From Siphonodentalium dalli (taxonomy: Eukaryota; Mollusca; Scaphopoda; Gadilida; Siphonodentaliidae), in the NCBI GenBank assembly GCA_032622095.1, contig CP136066.1:191382816-191446815 (forward strand): 64,000 nucleotides of DNA, given 5' to 3'. The stretch's first letter is position 1, and the number at the start of each line of letters is the position of its first letter. Position numbers and translations under genes: made by a program. A model generated the notes under the pieces. It saw only the letters and a program-made list of their open reading frames with translations, was not told the origin of the DNA and did no database searches. Positions 45,860-58,387 of the stretch are shown piece by piece.

Positions 45860-48853
45860 ATTTTCTTCCCATTGACATAAGTTAAAAAATCTCCCCGGCA
45901 ACATCGGGGGTTACCTGTACCTGACATTTGATAATTGAATATCGAAAGAGACAACAATTGACATACATTCTAAAGTTTGGTGTGGCATGCATCGGGCCCT
46001 TACATTAATGCACACTAATAAGAATTCAGTAGCCGACCAACGGATCCGTCATCGGGTGACGTCGAAGGCGGCGTGCTAGAACAACATTATGGTTGGTCGA
46101 AACTGCAAGTGCAGAAGTCACTCGTGTACCCCATATGTTTCACTTGGTTATGTCCTCCTATGTTTTACGAATTTTCACGGAGACAGGGGACATGGTGATT
46201 TGAACTTGGCGTTGCAGCCAATATACGAGTTCTCATTACGACCGGATGTGGGACAGGCATGTAATTATGTACATACTAATTTGGCTTAATTGTTATGCAT
46301 TTTTCACCAATGCCAATGAGTAGCCAGTATCCGCAACTTTCATTTGGCCCGACCCCCACCACTGATTAGGATTGCATTGCTTAGGACTATTTAACTATGG
46401 GCGATAAAAATGTTTTATTAATTTTGGTGGTCCTCCGTCAATCTAAACTCCATGTCACCGATGGTGCCGCTTTGGCATCTACGAATCGTGCCAAAATTCT
46501 CCGTACAATAGAAATGACAAATATAACTTTATAAGTTTTGTGGAAATCGACAAAATCGATTTTAGATTATATTTTTTGTGCTTTACTTCACGCATATACA
46601 TGTAGGCAATGCCTCAATTTTCATGTCAAAGTAATCATGTTTTAATGGCTTGATCGTCTGATCAACTAGAACATGCGAAATGTGTGTATTATATATCAAC
46701 ACTACTATAAGAAGAAAACGTCGATATGCATAGGAGTTAGCAAGCTAAACGAAGAGATTTTTCGTCCAAGTATTAACGCGGCCAGGAGGTCGGTGGCAGA
46801 CAGAGGAGCCAGAACAACCACCGTAAAGGAGTATGAATAAGGGAATCCAAGATACTAAAGCAAACAGTAAGCAAAATAATCGTTTCTTGTTTTCTTGAAG
46901 CGGCAACAAAATTGACGCATATATATGTGAAAAGGCAGAGTCACTCATTTCTATTCCCATCTATTTCATGCAGAAACTGCGCTCTAAAATTCCGACCCAA
47001 AACATGCACTCTTGCGCTCGAAGTGACCATTAACGTATATTAAATTTGGCCGTATTGTTTTCTCCGGTTTATACCTGGTTTACGGTAACCTCTAGGATTA
47101 GTGCGCCGTTTGACACATAATGTTGTGGTTTAAACCAGAGACGCATTCGTCATCTCTAGTTTAAACTGGGTCGAGTCAGACCCATGCAGTAGTGTCTTTA
47201 CATCGGCGAGCTAAGCAACCGTATTTGCCTAATGCGATCTATCGACAGCGAAAATCGATAATAACGACAACGAGCATATAGTGATTAGAAATTGATAAAC
47301 GAGACGCGCTAACACACGTAAATTGTGCGGGGATAAGTCGTTTTGAACATTGATTTGCGTTTTATATCCTGAAATAGGCAACTAAATATAAGTTAACGGT
47401 CCAGCTAAACCCGGTTTAGGAACACTAGACCTCAGATGATGAATCCATCTTTTCTGGGCCATTGTTTTTATGGGTGGAACTGTACATGCTATCTATTGAC
47501 GGCGTGTCTATATTGTGTCTATACTGGCTTGTTATTTTCATGTCACAATTGTTTGATTCCCACACGATGGTTATAATACGTGTATGTTTGTTGCCGTGTA
47601 CGGAACCCACCAAGCCGAGTTGTTCGGAAACGCGGTTTCGATTCGTGGCCGTCTTTCGACGGACAATTCACCAACGCCCACAATACCCTTACATGATACA
47701 TATATTAATGAATATGCTACAATTATATTTCATGACTTTTCAATAATGTTTTGAAATACATATGTGAGACATTTATAGTAATTGATCGACCTCCTATAGA
47801 AACAAGTCAAACAAATCTCCTTCAGCCTTATAGAGGACGCTTGCGTGCATGACCATGGCCCTGACGTTTTCCGTCTGTGGTCCTTCAGAAAGGACACCAA
47901 GTATAGTGATGGCAAAACACGATCGTATGTTAATATGAATGGTTCCATGACTTCCTGCTAGCGTTAGAATACTACTTGACAAGTTCCTGGAACGTTATCA
48001 TGCAGTACACAATATTGCGACTTGATCGATAAGTTCCCAATGTCTACGAACTTTCTGTATAGTTCCCATGATATTAGGACTTGGTCCAGTTGTTTCTTCC
48101 GGCAGTTCCATGCTGTGTATAAGTTCACGAGTCTCCTATGGATTTTCCACGATACTATGACCGGGTCCATTATAGTGTCACCTGGCATTACAACTACATG
48201 GGTTCTTCTAGCACGTATAGTTAGGGATGCTTCGCAACTCATGTATAGAGTTACGACTACGTTAGTTGTTCGAACAAAATACTCGATAGACACATAAACA
48301 TATCATGCATATGCCCCTGCACCACCATCCCTTCTTGAACTAGGTATGAATCCAATGTTCACGAAAATCCATTTGCAAGCCCACCTCACATTCTTGGGTT
48401 GGAAATTGTCCAACTGATAGCAAGTTCAGACCAAAATTGGGTCTAAATAAAATACTTAAAATTATGCTGCTTGCCTAAAAACAACACATTCCCACTAATT
48501 ATTGGTTCAAACAATGAGAACAATTCCAACGTATATGTGAACTTTCTAAAAGCGGTGTGAGGCATGAAATTTCCAATTGTTGAAACTTTTGACCGAATTT
48601 AGACACCCAAATCCCATGTCGCCACGTCTGTCAGCGATTGGGCAATAAGATAGCTTAATTATTTGATTAAAAATACAAATAGTTTAATATTTGATGATAC
48701 AGATACACTGCAAATACTAGTAATTATCTAAAATAATCAAATACTCTTTGGTTACGTCTTATTACTTTGTGATGAATTAATGAAGAAATTAATATTTTAT
48801 TTTGATATATATATAGTATGTTTTATATCAATTCCACGTGCTTGGTTTTCGTG
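45860..48853. other. No gene recognised
   Basis: Several ORFs of 60-110 codons (for example minus 46745-46960 with a hydrophobic core, and minus 47964-48293) lack domains and splice context. A small inverted repeat (TTTAAACCAGAGA facing TCTCTAGTTTAAA, 47129-47166) is present. Confidence 0.4.
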
Positions 48854-49028
48854 TCATAGATGTTGATACACAGGTTTGTTGGTTGGCAATGGTGCCCGTG
48901 TTCTGCTGTAGTCTACTGGATCCAATAATTGTAGTGCCCAGATTGTTTCATACTCTTGAAAACATTCACCTAGGGCGTACCATGTTGGACCACTATGCCA
49001 TAATGGCTTCCTTGTATTTCGATTGCAA
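48854..49028 (-). other. Possible terminal exon, unrecognised
   Basis: A strong acceptor (TTTTTGGTTTCAG) at 49028 is followed by an open frame of 58 codons to a stop at 48854 with two Cys and three Trp. No domain is recognised. It is on the same strand as the lectin exons. Confidence 0.25.
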
Positions 49029-49179
49029 CTGAAACCAAAAACACTATAATGTAGCGGATTTTTCCAGAGCAAACACAATGATTGCCTAAATAAATTGGCA
49101 CAATCTACTGGCCATATATTCAGCTATTGAAGTTCAGTTCGAATTTTCCTGTCTCCCACATCGAGAAGTGATGCTCAAG

Positions 49180-49370
49180 AGTATTGATAAGCATTGGTTT
49201 ACTTCAGAATTGAGAACTGCTATCCGCAGACGTGATCGGTTAAGACGTGTCGCCATTAAAACAAATAAAATCAATGCTTGTACCAAGTGCAAATCGGTGA
49301 GAAATTAAGTTAACAATATGAAGAAACATACAACAATTGACTATGAAACAAATTGTAAAATACTTTTTGC
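49180..49370 (+). mobile_element. LINE fragment: endonuclease-RT linker region
   Basis: The plus-strand frame from 49189 reads Lys-His-Trp-Phe-Thr-Ser-Glu-Leu-Arg-x-Ala-Ile-Arg-Arg-Arg-Asp-Arg-Leu, the conserved linker between endonuclease and reverse transcriptase in Jockey/CR1-type LINEs. A stop at 49306 and no flanking domains show it is a fossil. Confidence 0.75.
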
Positions 49371-49379
49371 GTTTTTTCC

Positions 49380-49880
49380 ATATTTTGGGATATTAACCCA
49401 GCCTCGTGCATTTAGTGTACAGGTTCCACAGTCTGCCGAATAGAATGTCTGGGGCTTGGTTAAGTATTCCGTATGTTATTTCGTAATCACCTAGGAATTT
49501 GTTGTGCTCTCTTCTGTGATGTCGGCTAGAAGGGGTCATTATCCCCTGGTTCAGCCTCTCCCCAAGCAGTGGTGGAAATAATTCGATGTAATCATCGATG
49601 AAGTCATTGGCTTTTTGTTTGAAACCCCTTTTGAATATATCCCCTTGGTTGGGTTTGATGATCTCTGGGAGGGTTTCGGCAAATATTGGCTTAATTTTTA
49701 TGCATTGTTCACGGCTTTTCCCCATTTTGTCTTCTTTCGGATTTTAATGTTCCGTTGCTGCTTTGCGTTGACCGGTAATGGTCTGCCAAACTGTTTTATC
49801 CACATCTCTATCATTTAGGCTTGACGTGATTTTTTTTTGCCAGGATCTGGCTTTGTCTTCTTCAAACATGAGCAGACGAC
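49380..49880 (-). mobile_element. LINE fragment: N-terminal reverse transcriptase region, opposite orientation
   Basis: A minus-strand frame from about 49875 to 49393, with one in-frame stop near 49745. It begins with Ser-Trp-x3-Ile-x-Ser-Leu-Asn-Asp and Val-Trp-x-Thr-Ile and ends Leu-Tyr-x5-Arg-Leu-Gly-(stop)-Tyr-Pro-Lys-Ile-Trp-Lys, typical of the stretch before the LINE polymerase motifs. It would follow the 49180-49370 piece in an intact element, but it is inverted relative to it. Confidence 0.6.
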
Positions 49881-49939
49881 ACTCTTCTATGTGCTTCTAT
49901 ATATGTGTGGGGCTCCCTGCAGGGTAATGGATGTTTTTT

Positions 49940-50110
49940 ATTTTATGTCCTAAAAATTGTAAGAAACATTTATTTTAAAAAATGATAACAAATTGTTAGG
50001 CCAATGCATTCTCTTATATATGCGAGGCGACCTATGGTCGACTAGCATATATAAGAGAATGCATTGGCACAGGGTAAAAAAATCCCGACTTATGACTGGA
50101 TTTGATAGTC
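49940..50110. mobile_element. Second stand-alone hairpin related to the foldback arms
   Basis: GGCCAATGCATTCTCTTATATATGCGAG faces CTAGCATATATAAGAGAATGCATTGGC. The right side continues with GGCACAGGGTAAAAAAATCCCGACTTATGACTGGATTTGAT, matching the foldback arm (for example 5268-5310) for about 70 bp. The left side has A-rich AATGATAACAAATTGTTA like the 30.6-kb copy. Confidence 0.8.
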
Positions 50111-50869
50111 TCCTGGTTTTACGTTTTAACCTAATTAGTTCTAGTGTTTCGTAGTGACCCTCTCTTTGTGGTGTTTGACCTGTTTTGGAGCATGCTTTGT
50201 CGAGCGTGCTCGTTTGGCATTGCCATATAATTATCTCAGCTGATTCTAGTTATTGGGGAATTGAGATGTTTGCTACAATTTCTTGTTGCCCAGGTTTCTA
50301 CGTAGAATAGATTTAATTTTCTCCGCTTGTAGTTTTGTGATAGATAGTTGATTTGATTTAAACATATTTTATTGTCTATAAATTATATACATGGAGATTG
50401 GGACACAGGTTTTGTCAACCTAGTGACGTCCCTCTCCCGCACAAAAGGTGTAACATGAAATTTAAACAAGATGACAGGATGAAATTTGTGTGTTTAAGAA
50501 GGAAACAGATGTGAAAATTTGTACAGAGTGTCTATGAGTGGGTTTGTTTGTTTCCAGTTCTTTTCCGTCACGTTGTCATAAGAATGGGAAATACTAATTT
50601 TTTTTATAATATTTGATCCATTTATCATATGACGGTTCAATGTTTTCTTCTATCTATATGTTTTTGCTAGCTCACGATATGAGTGGCCTGATTCCCGTCC
50701 CTATATGCATATGACAGTTGGGAAGTTATAATTTTTCAAGTGACTTAGTTTGGACACAATGTGTCAATGTTGTGAAATTTGAACGCCAAACACTCTTTAT
50801 AACGAATTATGGCGATGACTATACATTGTATATAACTTGTGTGGATATCGTCGACTAAAGTATCAATGT

Positions 50870-51325
50870 TAGTGCCCTAATCTCTCCATCCCTAACCCAA
50901 AACGGCACAAAATGTGGCGTCTTTAACACACGTGATTGGATTCCTCGTATCATTGGAGAAGAACGTGTATAAATTTGGTGGAAATTAGGGCTAAACATAT
51001 TTGTGTCAGCTTTGGCGCCCCTCCCCTCCCCATTCATGATTCGAACGGAACCTGAACCACGCCATTATAATCCTGATATCATGGAGATGATTATGTATAC
51101 GTTTGGTGGTAATCGTCAACTAAACAGATTCTTATCCAATTTAGCGTCCCCATTCTCACACACAATTGGCTCATATTTGGCGTCTTTAAATAACACGATT
51201 AGATTCCTCGTATCATGGAGGAGAATATGTATCAATCTGGTAGAAATCGGCGCTAAAAAATAGGGGTTTTAACATCAATAGTAATTTTGGTGCCCCTCTC
51301 GCCCTCCGTGCACCCCTGATAGGCC
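50870..51325. repeat. Tandem B units (about 170 bp), left patch
   Basis: Units share GCGTCTTTAAAxxACACGATTxGATTCCTCGTATCAT, GGAGAAGAA, TTTGGTGGAAAT and a T-rich-to-CCCCTCCC segment. About 2.5 units here. The array resumes in the same orientation at 56775-57880, on the other side of the long inverted-repeat element. Confidence 0.8.
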
Positions 51326-54300
51326 AGGCAAATATGGACATAGGTGTCGCCTGGAGAGGGAATTTATGAGACCTACATTTTTGATTAGCGTAAATACTAA
51401 ACTTTCGGAATCCGTATTTTGGATTTGTCAGATAGGCGGACTTTTTTCTCACCGCGTGGTTTTCTTGACGCACCCGATGAAAAAAATCGGTCATTTTTTA
51501 AATAAAGCCGACATTTTTGACAGAGTATTTTCACACATTTTTAGAAGAAATATTCGTCCAATTTTGATACCTGTGAGTGGGGCGATAACCAGAGTAGGGT
51601 AATACATGTAACCATTGAATCTCGGAATTGCAGTCATGTGACGTCAAATAATATTTTGGGTGAGACAAATATGACGATTCAAGCAAAGCGTTGTCTTTCG
51701 TTTCTTTTAAATCGTAAAGTAAAACGGGTATGCCGCATTGTTTTATAGCATGGGAAACTACTGCCAATTGGCTATATTTTGATATATAACTTATCGCTGC
51801 AAGCCACATTATTTTTTATCACAGGCAGAAAAATCAACCCTCCCCTAAAGTTAAGATGCGCCATGCTGTGGTATAAGGCACACATAACTCACGGTTACAT
51901 GTCAATAGGCTTAATTAACATAACGGCCGTTGAAAGTCTGCTAAAGAATGTAATAATATATAAGTTTCTGTCTACAAACTCGAACATTAAATTAGAAACA
52001 ATATATAATGTACCCCCAGACCCGAAATTTTAATGAATTTTTCCTAAAATCTTATATAAAACGCATTTTTTTTAATTTTCTGGAAGCCAAAAAAAGACAA
52101 GAATTAGTAACGGTGGATATAATTGGTGTATACGGCAATTTTATTCCGCCTTGGATTAAAAAATGACATACTAACCTAAAATGGCCGCCAATATGGCAGC
52201 CGCAATATAGGTGGAAATTGGGAAATATGTAAGAACGCACAATTACTTGCTTAAATGGCTTAACTAACAAAGCGGTCGTCGATGAACTGCTAAACTATAG
52301 TTTTTAAACGGTATATATCCCGATCTACAAACTCGAACAATAAAGTGAAGATATTACACAATGCACCTCCTGGCACTTTTTTTTAAATATAAAATTTAGC
52401 TATTTTCTCCAAAAATAACCTAAAGCCGTTTTTGTCATCTTCTCGGAACCATAACGCGCAGAATGTAGCATGGCGGAGATGTTTGGTATGTACGATAAAT
52501 CAATGTCGTTTTTGGATTGCAAAATGGCTTACTAACCCCAAGATGGCTGCCAATACGGTTGTCAGAATAAATGGTGAAATATGTCATGTTTCACTTTTAT
52601 CGCCATCATATAATGTCTCACACAACCCAAAGTATAATATTCATTGTTTCATGTTACTCCGGGACATCACAATGCGCAATTATATGTAAAATTGCTACCA
52701 GAATGGTGCCCACTATTGACGAATCTTGCATTCATGAGCATTCGTGATCAAGTAATCCGTGTCCATTGAAATAGGTGGCAATTTGGAGCGAGGTATTTAC
52801 AGATGAACAGGATTGTTTAAAACGAAGAACCGAGTAACAGTAATACACTGAATGCCTGATTGTTATTTATGCCAGTCATCTTTGACATAATCAATATGAA
52901 ATTACTTAAACCCGACAATAGAAGGTCAATCTTTCTCAATGAATATTATTCCAAGTGCTACCAGATATGATGGTACGTATGAGGTGGATATGTCGTGATA
53001 CCATTATCGAGGTCTGGCCTAGACGAGGTGGATGCGGGTTCACCCCATGACTTGATTGGGCGAAAATTGGGATCGATGTTAAAGCTAGATAAGGAACATC
53101 TCATTGTACATATACATGACCACTTCGATAAAAAATGATAATTTGTTCACACTCACTGAAGCAACAAACATTTGAAGCAATGATTTTGATTAATCTGCTA
53201 TATATACAATGTGCAATTGCTGTACAATAGCTTCGATCCACAGAAGACGGCCGTGATAACACAGAGTGAATTTTTCCAGACCCTAAATCACCATCTCCTC
53301 TTTCATTGACTAGTGTCCAATAACGCAAAGAAGATGAGATTCAGAAAAAAAGAGAGCTCTCGTCGTACCAAATTAGGTCAGATTATCTGATCAGTGATAA
53401 ACATAAGAATAGTTATGTCCAGAATGAGAATCCCCCCTGTTCGTCTAACTTAAATATGCATTTTCTGTTGAACAAGATCGCCATAGACCAATTTATTTGC
53501 AATATATGAACGCGATAACCTTCAGAAATATCAAATGTTGTTTCCAACTTGGTGGAAAAGTAAACTTGTCTACGTTATGTTACATCTGAACGGGTCATAT
53601 TCAGACCAGGAGACCTGCTGCTGTTGCAAGTACCATTGGTGTTTGAAACGTAAAACCCATGTCATTAAGGTATCAATCGGGCTATATTCAATATTAGTAT
53701 TTACAGGCAATTACACCGGCGGAAAACAATATGGCGAATAATTCCTCGTCCCCATATCACCCAGGTTGTACAAAGACATATGCATGTGTTCCTCACATGC
53801 TGTTCGGTAAATACTAAACTACGGCTATCGTGTCCAGTTACTGATTTCGCTCAGCACATTCGGAGTTGTTATGGATGACTTATCGTAGATCAGATTCTGG
53901 TCTGCACAGAAGTTGTTGCTATATGTCATTTCTGAGATGCAGCGACAAATTACACAAAGACTCGTGGTCCCATTTTCATTTACTCATTTGCACATCAAAC
54001 ACTACCACAATATAATATCAGGATACGCACTACACACGGTTCACTCACGTCGCGCATAGTGTGATAACTATAGATACATTTGAAATTAACTGTAACACAT
54101 CTGGCGTTAGACATGACAGGTGGGTGGAATTATAATGCTTTAATCATGAACGGACATGATCAAAATATGGTATGTTTTCAGACATCCGGCCTGCTGGCAT
54201 CAGCAGGTCCCTAACCGCATTATTTTTGGACTTATCTAGAAAGTTATTATACGCTTCCAGGTATCAACCTGTGTATAGCATGTATACAAATAATTGCAAT

Positions 54301-56763
54301 TGTCGTCCTTTTCATTTTGCTGTCACAATGAGCTAAAACTTACACTGGGATACCAAAAGTCCAAAATGTACCAGTCTACATGATAAAACTCGATGCCAAT
54401 ACTCCGATCTATATGCTGTTTCCGAATGTACAGTCTTCCAGAAGTAATCCTACCTACTCATCAGCATAGAAATGGGTAATATGACTGTTCATCTAGCATT
54501 GGATAATTGTCCATATTTGGGGTACCTCGTCTTACAAGCAATTGTTCAGACACTTCTGGAAATCACGAGTGCACATGTGGTGACACGGGACTCCAGTACC
54601 ATACTATGCAGGGTAACATACAATCGAAATATATAGGAACATAGTTTGATAGTTTTGTGTGATTTACCACATCGCTGGTATTTTCGTTTGTTGGAAGTGT
54701 CGTTTAGAGCTTTGACTTTGCAACTTATCTACTGCTAGTACAAGCAAATACTTCCCACCCTTTAAGCAGCTGACAAACTTCAAGTTGAAAATCAACCAGG
54801 TTTCCATCTCCTTGTGTGCGAAATATGTGCTATGGTAAATAATCCGGTAAATGTTAGAATACAAAATTGCGTGATGATGAAACTGAACGAACCTGTATGA
54901 TGTGACAGTTTGATAATTTGCTGGAGATGTCCTCTTGCGGACTGGGTAGCAATTGCTATTGGTCAATGAGATCCATTTAAACTTACTTTTAGAACGGTAT
55001 ACATGATACATCAGTAGCTCAGTTCTTGAAACGACGCCTCATTGATAGGGGTTAACTAACGATTCGATGAGATATATATCCGAATTGGTTAATTGATTAA
55101 TTTTGTTATTCGTGGTCGCATTTTGTCACAATAGCCATAGAGAGTGCCAAGAATGCTTAAATGTCGTGTTAAATTTAATATAACCTACATAATTCCCTTA
55201 TTCTGTTCGCAAAGATAGTCAGACAGCCATTTGCCTTAAATCAACCATGTTTATTGTGAAATAATTTGCCCGACATGCCACCGAATTCGAAGAACTAATC
55301 TTACTTGAGCGCGAATGAATGCAAAATATGTCGATCCTCTCACTCGTTGGTACCAATCTGGTTATCATTTTGAGAGAACTGGCCACTGTTACGTCTCAGT
55401 ATTGCAAAATGATATGAATATAATAAGACTATTGGTTTTATAAGACATTGCATTGCGATGCTGGTGTTAATGTCGACATGACATATTTTACAATTTCCAG
55501 TCATATACAGGCCACCGTATTGGCAGCCATCTTGGAGTTACTATGTCATGTAGTATCCGCCGACGGCATTAAATTTTCGTACATACAAATTATATCCACC
55601 CACACTACATTATTGTCTTTATGCATTTCGAGAAGATGACAAAAATAGGTTTTCAATTAGTTTTAGACTAAATTAATTAAATATTTAATCAAAAATCGGG
55701 ACTAGGAGGTGCTTTGTGTACCGGTTTCACTTAAATGTTCTAGTCGATGGATCGGGATATATATATTACATAAAATTCTTGCAGTTTATCAACGGCCGTT
55801 GTGACAGTTAAGCCATTTTGGGAAGTAATCGTGAGTTCTTACAAATTGCACAATTCCCACCTATATACCGGCCACCATATTGGCAGCCATCTTGGGTGTT
55901 TAGGCCAGTTTTTAAACCAAGACGGAACCAAATTACCGTATTCACTAATTATCTCTACCCTTAATACATTAGTTTAATTTTTGCCTCCCGAAAGAAGACA
56001 AAAGGCATTTTAGATTATCTTTTTTGGGGAAAACATCTACAATTTGTTAAAAAATTGAGTCAGGAGGTACATTATGTGATATTGTTACTTTAATGCTCGA
56101 CTGTGTCGATCAAAACATATATAATAGACAATACCTTAGCAGTCCACCAACGGCCGTTGTGTTAATTTCGCAATTTGGCACATAAACGTGCGTTATGTGT
56201 GCCTTACACCACAGCCTGACGCCTCTCAGCTTTAGGGGGGAGGGTTGGTTTTTCTGCCTTTGATAAAAAATAATGAGACCAACATCGATAAATGATATAA
56301 TAGAACGTAGCTAATTGGCAGTAGTTTCCCATGGTATAAAACAATTGGCCATAACCATCTTACTTCTGATTTTATAAGAAACGAAAGACAATGCTTTGCG
56401 TGAATCGTCATATTCTTCTCACCCTAAAAATTATTTGACGTCACATGACGTCATGACTGTCATTCTGAGATTCAATGGTTACATGTATTACCTTATTCTG
56501 GTTATCGCCCCATTCACAGGTATCACAATTGGACGAATATTTCTTCTCAAAATGTGTGAATATACTCTGTCAAATATGTCGGCTTTATTTAAAAAATGAC
56601 CGATTTTATCACCAGGTGCCTCAATAAAACCACGTAGTGCGAAAAAAGTCCGCCTATCTGACAAAGCCAACATACGCATTCCGAAAGTTAAGTGTTCATG
56701 CTAACCAAAAATGTTGGTCTCATAAATTCCCTCTCCAGGCGACACCTATGTCCATATTTGCCT
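51326..56763. mobile_element. Long inverted-repeat element (5.4 kb, about 1.3-kb arms)
   Basis: Starts AGGCAAATATGGACATAGG and ends with its complement. The left arm (51326-52700) and the reverse complement of the right arm (55450-56763) share, in order: GTGTCGCCTGGAGAGGGAAT, the CCGACAT...TTTGACAGAG block, GACGTCA, the GGCAGAAAAA/CAACCCTCCCC block, AAGGCACACATAAC, AACGGCCGTTG, and ATGGCAGCC modules. Arms are roughly 75-80% similar, so the element is old. The spacer (52700-55450) has no recognised transposase. The left-arm end sequence also occurs at 21200 and 23805 (repeat X). No TSD found. Confidence 0.75.
52700..55450. other. Spacer of the long inverted-repeat element
   Basis: Includes a remnant of repeat Y (53095-53200) and a 115-codon minus-strand ORF (54664-55011) without a recognised domain. 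If the element ever coded for a protein, this is where it would be, but nothing is intact enough to assign. Confidence 0.4.
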
Positions 56764-56774
56764 AGACTATAAGT

Positions 56775-57880
56775 TTGATGGAAAAAAGCGGCCAAAATAT
56801 TTCATCATTTTTGCTGCCCCTCACATTTTGTGCCCTTGATACCAACAGCGTCATGTTAGAACATTTTAATACGCGTCAGTTAACCATAGTAGAACCATCT
56901 AGATGCATGGTCCTCTTTGAAGTTACATATAACAGACAGTCATTCGCATATATCGGCGTCTATAACCCACATGATTTGATTCCTCGTATCATTGGAGAAG
57001 AGCATGTATGATGAATTCGGTGGAAATTGGAACTAAATATTTGTTTTTAGTTTTGGTGACCCTCCCCTCCCTAACCACGACTGTCTTTGCTTGAGTAATG
57101 GACCATGACTCAAGCGAAACCACTTTTGACATTTTTAAACTGCACAATTATTATGAAGATGACTATATATCAAATTGGTGGAAATCGACGACTGAACAAA
57201 TTCGTATCGAATTTAGTGCCCCCGTCTCTCACCAAGACGGAGCCAATTTGACGTATTTAAACCACAATATTAGATTCCGCGTATCACGGAGAAGAATATG
57301 TATCAAGTATGTGGAAATGGGCGCTAACTATATTGTTGTTATCAATGTTGGTGTCCTTCTCCCTCTCCATGCACAATGGACTCGAATGACCTCACTTTTG
57401 ACATCTTTAAACCACACAATTAGACTCCCGATATAATGGAGATGATTATGTATAGGTTTGGTGGTAATCGGCGATTAAACAAATTCTTATCACATTTACC
57501 CCTCCTCCGCATCTCTCATCCAAACGGCACCAGTTTGGCGTTTGGCGTCTTTAAATCATAATATTCGATTCCTTGTCGCATATCTCGTGGGGAAGAATGT
57601 GTATTTATTTGGTGGAAATCTGCGCTAAAGATATGTTTATCAATTTGGTGCCCCTCTCTCCTTCCGTGCTCCTCTGACTTGAAGGGCGCCATATGTTACA
57701 GCTTTAAACCACACCATTAGATTCCTCATATAATGGAGATAATTATGTATAAATTTGGTGGCAATCTGCGACAAAACATGTTTCTACCCCTCCTCCTTTT
57801 ATGCCCCTGACAAAAACAGCGTAATTTTTGAAAATTCTAACCCGAACCATTAGCATCCTCGTAAAAAGTTACCCCTGTTA
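56775..57880. repeat. Tandem B units (about 170 bp), right patch
   Basis: About six diverged units with the same landmarks as 50870-51325 (TTTAAACCACA, GATTCCTCGTATC, GGAGATGATTATGTAT, TTTGGTGGTAATCGGCGA, GCCCCTC). Same orientation as the left patch, so the inverted-repeat element sits inside one array. Confidence 0.8.
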
Positions 57881-58081
57881 AACCCCTTCGGTGCCATCTA
57901 GATTGTCCACCGTGAATCTCTGTAGAACACAGACATACAGACATTCAAAAATTTAGATATAGATAAGCAATCACATTTAACGTTCACATGTAATTATTTT
58001 TTTTACATCGGCCTCGAGTGAGCGAAGCTGTCAATAAATCAGATCGTATCTCATCTTAACGCGTATATATACTCAACTAAC

Positions 58082-58387
58082 CTCGGTGCCACCAGGTCCT
58101 TCAAACAGTGTGTCTAAATCAACTGAAGACGGAGGAGCATTGAACTCTAGTAAGTGACACATTCTTGAAGCTACATCGAACTGGAACCGATGACATTTGC
58201 CTTGGCGTGAACACAATTTCTCACACCGCAGAATATTGGCACTTGGCACATCCACATAACTAGATAATGTCTGTCCAATTTCCACTTTATATAATTTACT
58301 AAGCACTAAGTCTGCACGAACGACAGCACACGCCACAAAAAGAACTATGCACAGTGTGCCAATTGGTTGCATGTCCATAATAAACAT
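58082..58387 (-). CDS. Signal peptide plus PAN/apple domain, first coding exon (gene A)
   Basis: 102 codons from ATG (58387) to a donor GAG|GTTAGT. Residues 6-25 are a signal peptide (Met-Asp-Met-Gln then a Leu/Ile/Val/Ala core ending Val-Val-Arg-Ala). The mature part carries a PAN/apple core: Arg-Cys-x2-Leu-Cys-x5-Cys-x-Arg-Phe-Gln-Phe-x6-Cys-x-Leu-Leu-Glu-Phe. Apple domains mediate protein or sugar contacts in secreted proteins. The exon leaves in phase 0, matching the EGF-like exon at 45802. Methionines at positions 1, 4 and 6 could each start; the last gives the most typical signal peptide. Confidence 0.8.

Noticed and set aside
47129-47166. Small TTTAAACCAGAGA inverted repeat as a regulatory element
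   Set aside because: Single occurrence, short, and no gene context.
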